Shown in pieces: positions 39,556 to 50,979 of a stretch of 64,000 nucleotides of DNA (positions are counted from its first letter, which is position 1; each line of letters starts with the position of its first letter). The position numbers and the translations under genes were made by a program. Source of the stretch: Sphagnum compactum (Eukaryota; Bryophyta; Sphagnopsida; Sphagnales); the NCBI GenBank assembly GCA_965153455.1, contig OZ234498.1:7192001-7256000 (forward strand), given 5' to 3'. The notes beneath the pieces are model-generated. The model had not been told where the DNA came from and did no database searches. It saw nothing but the letters and a program-made list of their open reading frames with translations.

Positions 39556-42500
39556 ATGGGTGGCTTGGCTGCAACCACATTAGGACTCACACTTACTGCC
39601 ACCATTGCTTCACGGCTCTTCTCACTTCATCCTCTGCACTGTGCATCACTGCCCCACAGGCGGCAGGTACTGGTGAGGCCAAGGGGCAAGTGGAGAATGG
39701 GGGAAGGAAGGGGAGTTGGAGATGCAGGTGGCTCTTCGCAGACAGAGGATGACTGGACACAGCCAGCTGCAGCAATGGAGTCCTCGTCTATGCCAGAGAG
39801 TGTATTGGCATCCTCAAGTGGCAAAGCAGCAGCATCTGCTGCATCAGCAATCCAGTTCCTGTCTCTTTGTCAACGCCTCAAGGTCAGCAATTGCAATTCT
39901 GTTGTCTCCATATCCCTCTGGGTTTTGGGGGAATTATCACATAATTCAAACCAATTTGGACATTAGGGGAGGATTTTGATTTCCTGCAATGCTCAATTGT
40001 TTGAAGGATTTTTCATAGTATCCATATCTTCAACAGTATTGAGGATGTCTCAGTACTTACGATTCAAGTTGACATGAAATGATATGACACCAACAATAAA
40101 GTTATAGAGATTTCATATCTGCCAACATATCAGTGAATATGGAAATATTTGACATCCCAGAAAAATCATGAGGAAAAACAAAACCTCAAAACAACTTCAA
40201 ATTTGGACTACATCATTACTTTCTTTGGTGAAACAAAAAGTGTTTAACCATTTTCTTCCCAAAAAAACAGGAGGGTTGAAGGAGCCACAATAGATGCCTC
40301 TGAAAATGTGTTGTATACTTGAAAAGCCATGCCTGAGCCCAGACCCTTCACAGCCCCCATGCTCCAAACAACATAGAATCACCACAGTTTTCACACCTTT
40401 CTTGGGCATTCCCTTATTGAGAAGGACATGTGAGCCGAAGTCAGTGATTCAGTGAGGATGTTATGGTGGCTGGTCAATGCTTTACATGTACATTTGAAGT
40501 TCTTGGAAAATCAGTGTGACTGTAAGTGTTTTTTCAAATAGCTCTTCTATTTTGTGTTTTTTTTTCCCCCGAAAAACATTCTTTCTTCTGTTCTATGGGT
40601 TTGATCACTTGTTTCCTGCAGGGTATTTGCTACTGCTGTGATAGGAAATTGTTGTCTTGCACCTTAGGTGGTCTCCTGACATTGTGTATTTGTGGTTTGT
40701 TACATCACAGACCACCAAAAGAACAGGTTGGGTGAACCATGGAGTTAAGGAGTCAGAGTCAATTGCTGACCACATGTATCGGATGGCAGTGATGGCCATT
40801 ATTGCTACAGACATTCCTGGCATCAACAGAGATAGGTAGCTTCATTTTTCCTTGTGTAAGCAGCACATTCTATTGCCAATGTATTTATCCATATCTTAAC
40901 CTTGAAATTGAAGTTGAGCTTGTGAGGCTAGGTGGATCTTTGTTATATTTACATAGCAGTAACATAAGAAATGATTGAGGGTCTAGGTTCTTGTGATTAG
41001 GACTGGTAATGAATAGTCAAATTTATTGCTTGATACAATTAAGAGAATGCGCTGACTGTTAAGGACAATAAATGTGAGCAATTGTGATTTGCCCCCCATT
41101 GTCTGGAAATGTAGAAAAACTGGAATCAATAAATAAATAGTGCCAGCAGAAAGACAGCCAAATGTTCATTGAGTTCATGACCACAATTCAGGTCTTTCAA
41201 GACTCATGAATTGCAGCTGATTCAGGTCCTCTTCTTCTTTGTTAAGAGTGTGATGGGTAACTGTATATGTGGGCAATGCATGCTTGCAAGATGTTTTCAG
41301 GTGTGTGAAAATGGCGGTTGTTCATGACATTGCTGAAGGTACTGGAATTGTTTTAAATTTCCATCCGAAAGCATCCATTGTAATGCAGTCTCATCCCCTG
41401 TCATGTCCAGCCCTGTATCTGTTTCTCATGATCTCTGATCAGGGTATCATGGTATGCTATACTTTCATGAGCTAAGGGTCTAGTTCTCCTTTGGAAGGAT
41501 TGAAGATTAGAGGCTTGGCGATGAATGCTTTTTGGTTGGATGACACAGCTATAGTGGGTGATATTACACCATCTGATGGGGTTTCCAAGGAAGAAAAAAA
41601 CAGAAGAGAAAGTGCTGCCATGGATGAAATGTGCCAACTGCTTGGAGGAGGAATACAAGGTGACATTACTGCTCAAAGGGATCATGGGGGAAAGGATACA
41701 GGAAAAAAATAGATTGGAGATAAGCATTTTTATTCCTTTTTGGTCAGAATAGAAATGCTCATGTAGTTTTGTGCTTTGTTATTAATAATGTTGTGCATTG
41801 TATGGGTTGAATAGCGGAGGAGATGAAGGAGCTATGGCTGGAATATGAAAACAATTCCTCTGCGGAAGCGAAACTTGTCAAAGATTTTGACAAGGTGAGC
41901 CTCATACCCTCAAAGAGCTGTGGTGGACTCCCTTGAATTTAGCTCAGCAGAGAAGTAATTCCATGAGAAAAAAACTTCAATTTCAATGGGTTTTGACATG
42001 TGCAGGTGGAGATGATTTTACAAGCTCTGGAGTATGAGACTGGTGAGTTTGTGTTCAAGACTCAAGTCATTTTCTTTGTAGAAATGGTTGCAAGATGGAT
42101 CATGCTTGTATAAACCACAAAAATTCCAAACAGGCAATAATTGGATTGAAAGGTTTAGAACAAGCTATTTTCAATATATTATCAGCTGCTCAAGCACAAG
42201 AGACATAAAAGAGAGACAGCAAACAATATAAGCAATGACACGCACATGAAGGACATTTGGTCAAGATGCCAAAACATCAAATTTTATCTTTGATGTTTCT
42301 GATCCAGGAGCTGCTTCATGATAAGCATATGTAAGTGAAGACAAAGTGAGTGACTATTGGATTTGTTGGCAGAGCAAGGAAAGGATCTTGAAGATTTCTT
42401 TAATTCCACTAAGGGTAAGTGGAGTCACTGTCTTTTTCAGGTTCTTCATTGAACAGAATCTTCGCAATACAGTTGAACAGAGTCAGTGATTTGGCAAATA

Positions 42501-42751
42501 TAAATTGCTTAATTTGTGAGCATTGAAATGAAAAGAATACGTGTGAAGTGTACTAGCCTGCAAGCAGTTGCAATTCACCTCTTCAAGTTCTGTGTTTGAA
42601 AATCAGTTAGCAAGTGGAAACAGCCCAATTTTGAGCCATACCTTGTCTTTGCTTCTTCTGTGCAGGAAAGTTTCAGACCAACTTGGGGAAGGCATGGGCT
42701 GCAGAGATTACAGGCAGACGGAAACAAAGATTGGAGGAGCCTCTTGAGTAA
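39556..42751 (+). CDS. HDDC2: HD-domain 5'-deoxynucleotidase, HDDC2/YfbR-like, 281 aa
   Basis: Metal-dependent phosphohydrolase of the HD superfamily; E. coli YfbR removes the phosphate from deoxynucleoside monophosphates. Exons are 39556-39882, 40711-40835, 41301-41338, 41549-41659, 41815-41894, 42006-42042, 42373-42414 and 42666-42751; the total of 846 nt closes in frame with TAA. The HD core reads [31 protein letters not shown] (metal-binding His), [10 protein letters not shown] (the HD pair), [25 protein letters not shown] and the C-terminal [15 protein letters not shown]. About 90 residues precede the core, begin [20 protein letters not shown] and are rich in Ser, Arg and small residues, like a plastid or mitochondrial transit peptide. 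I chose the ATG at 39556 for this reason. It follows a 3' splice-like GGCAG, so a non-coding first exon near 39060-39120 is likely. Confidence 0.92.
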
Positions 42752-44030
42752 ACCTTCTGTGGGGGATACAACATAAACAGCTGCAAACAATAGTGGTAGT
42801 TTCAGTGTGCAAAAAATTGCACTGCAAACCCAAGGTATGTAACGAGCATACTATCAATCTCACAACCAATCCATTTGGTGATTTCAGATGGTGAAAACAT
42901 GGATTAGAAAGGATGTTGACACAGTTTTGTACAAACCATTTTGATTCATAGGGATTTGTTTTTCCATGTTACTGATGCCCTTTCAAATACATGACGTAAA
43001 ACAAGATTTGATTTTCCAGACCTCAAATGGCAATCTAAAATCCTACAATAAAACAATCAATATATTGCGAGTGGCAGACTTTCTCAAGAGTACTGTATTT
43101 GAGTGTTTGAATGAAGCTGTGAGAGCTGACATGGGTTCATATGGTCATGAGACATCAGGTGACTGAATTAGCTGGCCTTTTGGTTTCTCAGTTTTGCTAT
43201 TTTTCACTTGACAGTGATGACGTCTGCAGTGGTTGTCAGCTGCCCGTGCTGTACTAGTTTTTCTTCTTTTCTTTTGTTGGGGATTCTTATGGACAATGGA
43301 TGGCAGTGCTGACAACTTTGGCGCATTGCACCCAGAACAATTCCACAATTGTAAGGTGCAAATTCCTTCCTCTTAGACGGAAGTCACCTTCATGAAATAT
43401 CATCATGGGAATTGGAGCAATTTTTTCCAATTTTTATTTTCAATACTATCTAGTGGTAGAATGACACAAGGCGTAAAACCATCATCACTTATCCACATTG
43501 TAAAACCTTCTTGTTTTTTAGTGTACAGCTAATTAGGTGATTTACTTCGCACAATGTATACTTAGGTAAAGAGGCTATGAAATTTATGAGGTGGCATCAC
43601 CTTCTTAGTTACCAATTTATGGTCATGTTTGTGAGACAAATGAGTTGAAAAATGGAAGAGAATAATGAGATTCAAGAAATGGAGAGAAAGCCAAAAAACG
43701 ACGGCAACATGGATTTCTTAGTTTTAAATGCACTCTAATCAGGGTTTTGGCAGTAGTTTGCATCCTTTGAGCTACTATACTCTATAGTGAAATCTAAGCT
43801 TTTTTTTTTCTTATCATGTTCCCATTTGGGTTTCAATATCTCATTATTATTTATATCAAATTTAAATTAATTAAAATTCTATTAAAATTATATCCATGGT
43901 GGGTAAGGTAAAAGAGAGAGATAGTTACCAACAATTTTATTAAAAAAGTGAGTAAGATAATTATCAAAAAAATGAGGTAATTAAGCTGAAAAATGATGAA
44001 ATAATCATGAGTTGTCTCTAGAATTGTCCA
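42752..44030. other. 3' flank of HDDC2-like gene; no gene seen
   Basis: Probable 3' UTR followed by AT-rich intergenic DNA with short frames only. Confidence 0.5.
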
Positions 44031-44040
44031 ATCAAATTTT

Positions 44041-44870
44041 TGGATGATTAGTTTTACTCAAAGTCATCCATCCATTCATCCATACTATCCATACAGTCCT
44101 CATGGATGAAATCTGTAATAGAGGTGGGCCATAGAGATTTGGCCCAAAGTCACCCCAAGTCCCTTGGGGTTCCCATCAGATTTTTTGGATGATTAATTTT
44201 ATGCCAAGTCATCCGTCCATTTCTCAATGGGATGAAATCTTCAATAGAGGTAGGCCAAAGAATTCAACTAAGCCCCTTGGGGTTCCCATCAGAGCTTTGG
44301 ATGATTAGTTTTTTACCCCAGTCATCCATCCATCCATCCATCCCCATCCATTCATGTTTGGGATGTCGGGCTAGAGAGTGACCTAAGTCTGTTGGGGTTC
44401 CCATCATGATTAATTTTACCCTAGTCATCCATCCATCCATCCATCCATCCAATCCCCCTTGGAATTATATCTTCAGTAGAGGTGGCCCAAGAAATGATCT
44501 AAGTCCCAAGTGGGTTTCCTATTATATTTTTGGATGATTAAATTTACCCCAATCATCCATCCATTCCCCCCTTGGAATTAAATCTTCAGTCAAGGTGGGC
44601 CAAGAAATGACCTAATTCCCTTAGGAATCCCATCAGATTTGTGGATGATTAAATTTACCCCCCTTATTCATACATACATCCATCCATTCCCCCTTGGCGA
44701 TGAAATCTTCAGTAGAGGCAGGCCAAGAAAATGACCTGAGTACCTTGGGGTTCCCCTCAGATTTGTGGATGATTATTTGATTCATCCATCCATATATTCA
44801 TCCACCCATTCATCCCCAATTTGGGATGAAATCTTCAGTAGTAGAGGTGGGCCACAGAATGACCTAACAG
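44041..44870. repeat. Seven-copy satellite of about 107-145 bp with CATC microsatellites
   Basis: Each monomer has TGGATGATTA, then CATCCATCCATCC-type runs of varying length, GATGAAATCTTCAGTAGAGG, GGGCCAAGAAATGACC and CCCTTGGGGTTCCCATCAG. The TGGATGATTA anchor occurs near 44041, 44186, 44298, 44405 (shortened), 44531, 44642 and 44766. The array ends about 120 bp before the DTD start codon, so it lies in or next to that promoter. Confidence 0.9.
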
Positions 44871-44907
44871 CTCCCTTGTGTGGTGTGAAGAAGGGAAAGA
44901 AGAAGAA

Positions 44908-44935
44908 GAAAGAAAGAAAGAAAGAAAGAAAGAGA
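44908..44935. repeat. (GAAA)n microsatellite
   Basis: About seven GAAA units lie 60 bp upstream of the DTD start codon, likely in its 5' leader. Confidence 0.9.
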
Positions 44936-44993
44936 AGATCAGCAGAAGGAAGGAGTCTGGAGTTCTCCAGACTAGCTTGGCAGGCGTTCAACG

Positions 44994-47207
44994 ATGAGGG
45001 CGGTGGTGCAGCGGGTGTTGTCTGCACGGGTTGAGGCAAGTTGTGCATTCACGGAAGATGACAGAAGCCATCTCGAGATAGATATGTATAAAAGAATATA
45101 TCACATTTTGGTTTTTGAGTGCTGAAGCTAGGAGGTTGTTCTTTCCACATCCGTTCACTGAAGATGGCAGAAAGCCATGTTGTCGAGAATTATGTCACAT
45201 TTTGGTTGTTGAGTGAGCTGAAGAAGCTATGCTTGATCTGTGTCAAAATTCTTCTTGAGTTTCAACCACACTTACCCTATGAGAGAGCTAGGATTTAGGG
45301 TTTAGGGTTTTTCACTTAGGGTTTTGAATGCAGTTGTCTCTCTGTATAGTGTTTTATGTTGTTCTGGTCACTTTTTCACGTGCCAAGCTTGCTTGCTGAT
45401 TTTATGAGTGGCCCGGATTGATGATGGAGTTGCTTGGATTTAGGGTTTTGTACTTAGGGTTCTGAATGCATGTGTCTCTCTGTGTAGTGCTGTATGTTCT
45501 TCTGTCACTTTTTCACATGCCAAGCTTGCTTGCTGATTTTATGAATGGCCTGTATTGATGATGGAGTACTTCCAGTAATCCGAGTGGTGTTTGTGGCCAG
45601 GTTGAGGGTCAGATTGTTTCAGAGATTGGACCAGGCTTGCTTGTGCTCATAGGGCTTCTGGATTCTGATGTTGATGCTGATGCTGATTTCATGTACGTAT
45701 CTCTCTTGCCTTCTTGAAATTGCTTTCTGACTGTGGAGTTCACAGCACTGGGAACTTTATAAGACTAGGAAGGAATCATTGGCATGGTGCACATGTGCTT
45801 TCTTTGTTGAGTTTTTTGGGCACTCTACCAGCTGGTTGGAGAAATTAAATTTTTATTATTGCCATGAAACTCTTTGGGGGAGGGTTTTTTTTCAGATGCC
45901 GGAAAGTTCTGAACATGCGCCTCTTTCCTAATGACAAGAATGGCAAGGCTTGGGATCAGAATGTGAGTTTGTTGATTTTCCCACTGTGCAATTTCAGCAA
46001 AAGTGGACCTCTTTGCTTTGGAAAATCAACAAAAGACTCACAGTTCCCCTTCTGACAAACTGAATAAATGGAAGTGGGCTCTGTTTTGCAGGTGATGCAA
46101 AAGAGCTATAGTGTACTGCTTGGTAAACCCTTTTTTCCCTGCAATGAAAGTTGGTGCCTTCTCATATATTCTGTGCAAGGATTTGATTGTTTGTCTGAAG
46201 ATGGCATCTCTGGTTGCTTTGGGTGCACAATAATGTCTTAACCTTGTGGTTTGCCTTGAAACTAGCCTGTCGGGAAAATGGAGGCCACAATTTACAGTTC
46301 TATCTGGGCACAAGATAGATGTTGTGGTTGGAGGTTCAGTACTTGGCATCAATGCAACATGGTCCCAATGACAGAACTGCATGAGAATTTAGCTTAAGGT
46401 CAGCAGTTGATGATCAAGATTTTGTGCAGGAATTCACAATGATCTTTGACCTGTTGGATTGGTCAGTGCAGTGAGTCAATTTACATTGTATGGAGTGTTG
46501 AAGGGCAACAAGCCTGACTTTCATGTGGCAATGCCCCCACAACAAGCTAAACCATTCTATGAGGCTATTGTTCAGAAATTCTCAAAAGCTTACAGACCTG
46601 ATGCTGTGAAAGGTAATCTGTTCTCCTTGGATATTTGCTGCAATGTTGAATGTGCTTTAGCTTCCTAGATCCTCCTTTTGTTCTTCTAGTGTAAGGTGCG
46701 ATTCCTTTGCAGCAACATTTCATGGATCCTGCTGCTATCCAGTATGCTCACAGTCATTGGGTAGTTTCATCTAGAATCCAGCAATTTTTTACTAATGTCT
46801 CTCTGCTGCCTCTTTGTGATGAGTCCATGTCTAGTACACAGATATTCTGACATCTTTCACTCTCTGTGGCTCTGAATCACTACTCTTTGGGATCCTGGCA
46901 GATGGACTCTTTGGAGCAATGATGCAGGTTGTCTCTATGGTCTCCCCTGAGGGAAAATTGTTACCTTTGTTTATGAGAATGGATCTTTCTTATTCAATTG
47001 TTACAGTGCATTCAGTATAGTTTGTCGAGGTAACATGTGGTTGCTGAAGTTATGCTTCTGAAGCAATAGTACACAAATGAATTTCTGACACACTACTCAT
47101 GCTTTGGATGCACATAGGTACACCTAGTGAATGACGGCCCTGTCACAATGCAATTAGACTCCCGGAAGTCTTCAGCTTCTGATTCCAACTCAACAGCAGA
47201 CCTGTGA
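44994..47207 (+). CDS. DTD1: D-aminoacyl-tRNA deacylase (DTD), 162 aa
   Basis: Cuts D-amino acids, and glycine mis-attached to tRNA-Ala, from tRNA to keep translation homochiral. Exons are 44994-45035, 45601-45692, 45896-45962, 46092-46122, 46472-46612, 46902-46927 and 47118-47207; 489 nt close in frame with TGA. The start is the family's invariant MRAVVQRV. Further motifs are VEGQIVSEIGPGLLVLIG, VLNMRLFPND, KAWDQN, VSQFTLYG (the SQxT active-site motif), KGNKPDFHVAMPP, FYEAIVQKF and NDGPVTMQLDS (the Gly-cisPro motif that excludes L-amino acids). Both signature motifs are intact, so the enzyme should be active. Intron 1 begins with GCAAGT, a non-canonical GC donor, and holds nested duplications. 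The last 14 residues are a Ser-rich tail beyond the usual end. Confidence 0.95.
45043..45570. repeat. Two nested direct duplications inside DTD intron 1
   Basis: First pair: TTCAC.GAAGATG.CAGAA ... TCACATTTTGGTT at about 45043-45130 and 45150-45230. Second pair: GGATTTAGGGTTT ... GCCAAGCTTGCTTGCTGATT ... TGATGATGGAGT at about 45291-45432 and 45438-45568, roughly 90% alike. The second pair carries several TTTAGGG telomere-like words. Confidence 0.85.
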
Positions 47208-48541
47208 GTTGGTTGCATGATGTGGTGATGCACATCAATTGCTTTTCTGCAAATTTTATTCTTGGGGCTTCAAAAAAATTCCATTTGAATACCCTTCTAA
47301 TCACAGATAGGATTGCCAGCTTCTGAGGACTAGGATACATTATCTTTCCTTTCAAAGGGTGACCGTACATTGGAACAGGATAACTGTCTGGAGTTTCCTG
47401 ATTGCAACACGTAGCAACACTCTTTGTCATTCCTGATAGTCAAAATGGTGGCAGTTTCTATTGATGGAGGAATTGAGGCAAGATGTCATAACAGTCATGG
47501 GTGTGTCCATCATGCTGTGTGTCAGAGTGGGGGGATTGGTTTGTGTATTTATATGTTGCTAAGTTTGGTACTGGACATATGCTACAGGGGACCGACCTCA
47601 AACTGTCCCCCATGTCAACCTGCAGCTGTGTTGAGATCAGGACTGCAGGTGAAGACACTGAAGGCGAAGTTATTCATCAATATTTCTAACCAATTCAGGT
47701 CAAGATTGATCAAAGTCTATAATGGAGCATCACCTCCAAGACAATTTGCGATTGCGAAGAGGTCTTACTTGTTCACAAGTGGTGTACATGGATCAATCGT
47801 GTCATTGTGATGCACAGGAGATGATTGAGATTCAGTCCACCTCTTGAATGGTGGTAGTTTTACATGCTTCTCATGAATATGGGTCATGGCCCTTTCGACT
47901 TCTTTGAAGTGAGAGCCAATTTGTTGGGTAACCCATCACTGTCTTGTAGTCAAGCCATAACCCGTGCCTTTGAAAGGAAGATTTACCCTGCAAATCCAGG
48001 ATTTCTAATGAGAACCAATGATGTCCAGCTATTGCCATCACTAACAAAGATCTCCCCCTACGCGTCTCACTCCTTTCACCACTTGTTAGGTGTTCTGCAA
48101 ATCAGTGCCACTAACTGCCAGATACCTGGACTTGTGAAAAGCTTTGAGTCTTGGATGATGCCATTTTCATAGGGTTTTCATAGATGTAAGATCCTTCCCA
48201 CTCTTAAGGGATAAGTATGGTGGTGTTTGTCCCTTGTGCCAGGCATACTTAAGCAAAATGTGAAGTAATTGTTCACTATGCGCTCACCCTTTCCTTCCCA
48301 CTTTTAAGAGAAAGATATGCTGCTATTTATACCCAGTTCACGAAGTATTCTTCGGTGAAAGGCCAAAGAGTCGTTCACTATGTGCTGCGCACGCTATTTG
48401 CCAACTCTTAAGGAGTACCTGGAAGAATCCTCCCCCTCCTAATCTACGTGGTCTACTTGTGTTTAGGTTCATGATTACCTTTGGCTTGTGCTTTGTGATG
48501 TGTAAAGCCCATGGGTGCAGGACATTCTCAAAATGTGCAGT
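47208..48541. other. 3' flank of DTD; no supported gene
   Basis: Frames at 47424-47810 and 47864-48172 are not family-like. Part of this is probably a 3' UTR. Confidence 0.45.
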
Positions 48542-48570
48542 GTGCAGGACATTCCCAAAATGTCCTGCAC
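48541..48570. repeat. Perfect short inverted repeat
   Basis: GTGCAGGACATT and AATGTCCTGCAC form 12-bp perfect arms around CCCAA. Partial copies of the same words flank it at 48516-48540 and just after. Confidence 0.85.
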
Positions 48571-48608
48571 ATTTTGGACACAAGGTACTCAGCAAGGCTC
48601 CTTCTTTT

Positions 48609-48716
48609 GGAACTTGTAAAAGTATTTGAATGTGAATGTGAGAAACATGAACAAGTTGTTGGAACTTGTGAAAGCATTTGAATGTGAGTGTGAAAAAATA
48701 TGAACAAGTTGTTGGA
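48609..48716. repeat. Two-copy tandem repeat of about 52 bp
   Basis: GGAACTTGT(A/G)AAAG.ATTTG ... GAACAAGTTGTT occurs at 48609 and 48661 with few differences. Confidence 0.85.
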
Positions 48717-48719
48717 GGT

Positions 48720-50960
48720 ATTTTTTTGTGCACATATGCAAAAATTAAAACACCTCTAGAAGTTTTGCCATTTGGTGACAAAAAACAAATTGAGTGCAAC
48801 TCATACAAGGATTAAAATTTTAATTAATTTTCAAACACAAAAACCATTCTAAACCCTACACTTAATATATAGATTCCATCTTCATGTTCATTGTTTCATA
48901 CCCATCATTTATTTTTGTTTGTTACCAATGTGAAAATGTTTGATAATAATGTTGGTGTCTAGTCAAAATGGCAACTATGCATTTAGTAAGGTAAAACAAT
49001 GCCCCTCAATTATGCCCCTTTGACACCTGTTTGTCAAATAATTAACAAATTTTGAAATTTTCATGTTGACAAATAGAATATTCTTGAAATTTCATATTTC
49101 CCTTTACAATTTTTTTGTTATTTGTTAAAAAAAAATTCAAAAAATTCAACATTTTTGAAAATAATATAATTAGTGTTGAACATGCCTAGGTAGTGGGGCA
49201 TCCTTAAGTATAGAATGTCCACTTCATAATTGTCCAATTAAACAAATTGAAAAAATATTTCAAAAGGATGAAAGAATATTTAATGAATTTAGTTAGCAAA
49301 CTTTTTGCAACATTGTTATTCTTTTGTTTGACAATATACATTTTTAACAATAAAAAATGAAACAAACAATGTTAATATAAATAATTCATTACTAATTTTA
49401 TTTCTTGATATGTGTACAATGCAAGGTATGAAATTCATGTGCACAAAATGATTGTGAAAGTGTTGAAAACGTTCTTTGGAAACTATAATTTGTTGAAAGG
49501 CCCCAATTTTTTTTGGAGATAAAATATAAATAGAACTTGACACAAAAGCATGGCAAAATTAGTCTTGACATTTTATAGGGGAAAAACAAAGGTTTCTTTT
49601 GAAAATTGATTTCAAATTTTCTTTAATAAGTAAGCTACATAATAACTCACGACAATTAAAATGCATATTTCAATTTGCATATTAAATTATTAAAACATAA
49701 ACATACTTTCAAAATGTAATTATTTACCATATTAATAAATTTAAAATTACACATAATGCACACCAATGTTTTTTTTGAGCAAAATTTCACTCTTTTTTTT
49801 AACCTAAAATGTGAACCAATGAATCCCAGAAATAAATTAATTTTTTTTCCCTCCCCCATTTCACAAAAAGACCCCCCTAGGTTTTTGTAATGTCGTGTTG
49901 ATGAAAACAACAACATGCCACACGTCACCCTTTCACCCCTTCAAGAAATGACAATTTGCACAACCTTCATATAGGATCAACATCGATTGTCAAATCTTAG
50001 GCTTGTAATTTGTCAATTTTGCAACCCTAACACCAAGTCAAAATTTTCTTTTGCCAATGCTTGGACTTTCATAACTACTAACTATTAACATTATGCAATG
50101 TGCATTTTGAATCTTGAAGCTTTCAACAAGGAATGTTGGGGCTCAACAACTTGGAGTTGGCATTTCTGTTTACTTTCTTTAGTGAATGTAGTTCATCTTG
50201 AAACTTGAGCAATGAACCATTCAGTAGTCAATCGTGATTGGCAACATTATATCTGGTTGTGAATTGGAGTTGTGTTTTGAGAATTGTTGAAGGCTAAAGC
50301 TTTGAGCTTAGTGCTCTCAACTTGTGAGTTATAACCAAACCCTTACACATTCAAGAAGTTTTAAAACCTTTAAAACTTGAATGCACTTGTGTTTTTCACT
50401 TCATTTCTTATATCTCAATGTGTTAAAATGATTTATTTTTTCCTTGATGTATTGATGTGTGTTTGTTGAGATTTTGCATTGCGATTATGTGTATGCACAA
50501 TGCACATTATGTGCACATTGTACTGTGTATGTTGTGAATGATAGTTGTAGCATCCATTCAATGCAGGTTATTTCGGTTTTGTTTCATTGCGACTAGCGCA
50601 AGCGTATTTGGACACAAGTGATTTCGGGTTTTTGGCTATTAGTGCAAGTATTCAGATTTGTGTAACAAGTTGTTCTTCACCATGCCATCATCGTGCAATC
50701 ATCATGCGTTGGTAGGAATTTTGGACCTAACTCCTGACTAGTGTCTGAATTAAGGTTTTATTGTTAGTTAGTTTGCTTGTTGGTCTTCTTCAAAGCATTC
50801 CTCGTCTAGTGTTATTAAGCAATTTCAAGTTTGAATATTTCTTTGGTACTCGAATCCTTTTATAGAATCTCATACCCCCCTGCTTCTAGCCATGTTTCTT
50901 GCAATGTACTTGAATCCAGCAATAATGGTGAGCAAAGAACCTTTCCTCATGCCCTTTAAT
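48720..50960. other. AT-rich intergenic; no gene seen
   Basis: Low-complexity AT-rich DNA without recognisable coding motifs. Confidence 0.5.
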
Positions 50961-50979
50961 TGCAGTCTTTTTCACCAAA

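Noticed and set aside
47424-48172. Frames of 128 and 102 codons downstream of DTD
   Set aside because: Composition and content are not protein-like, and no splice-linked continuation was seen.
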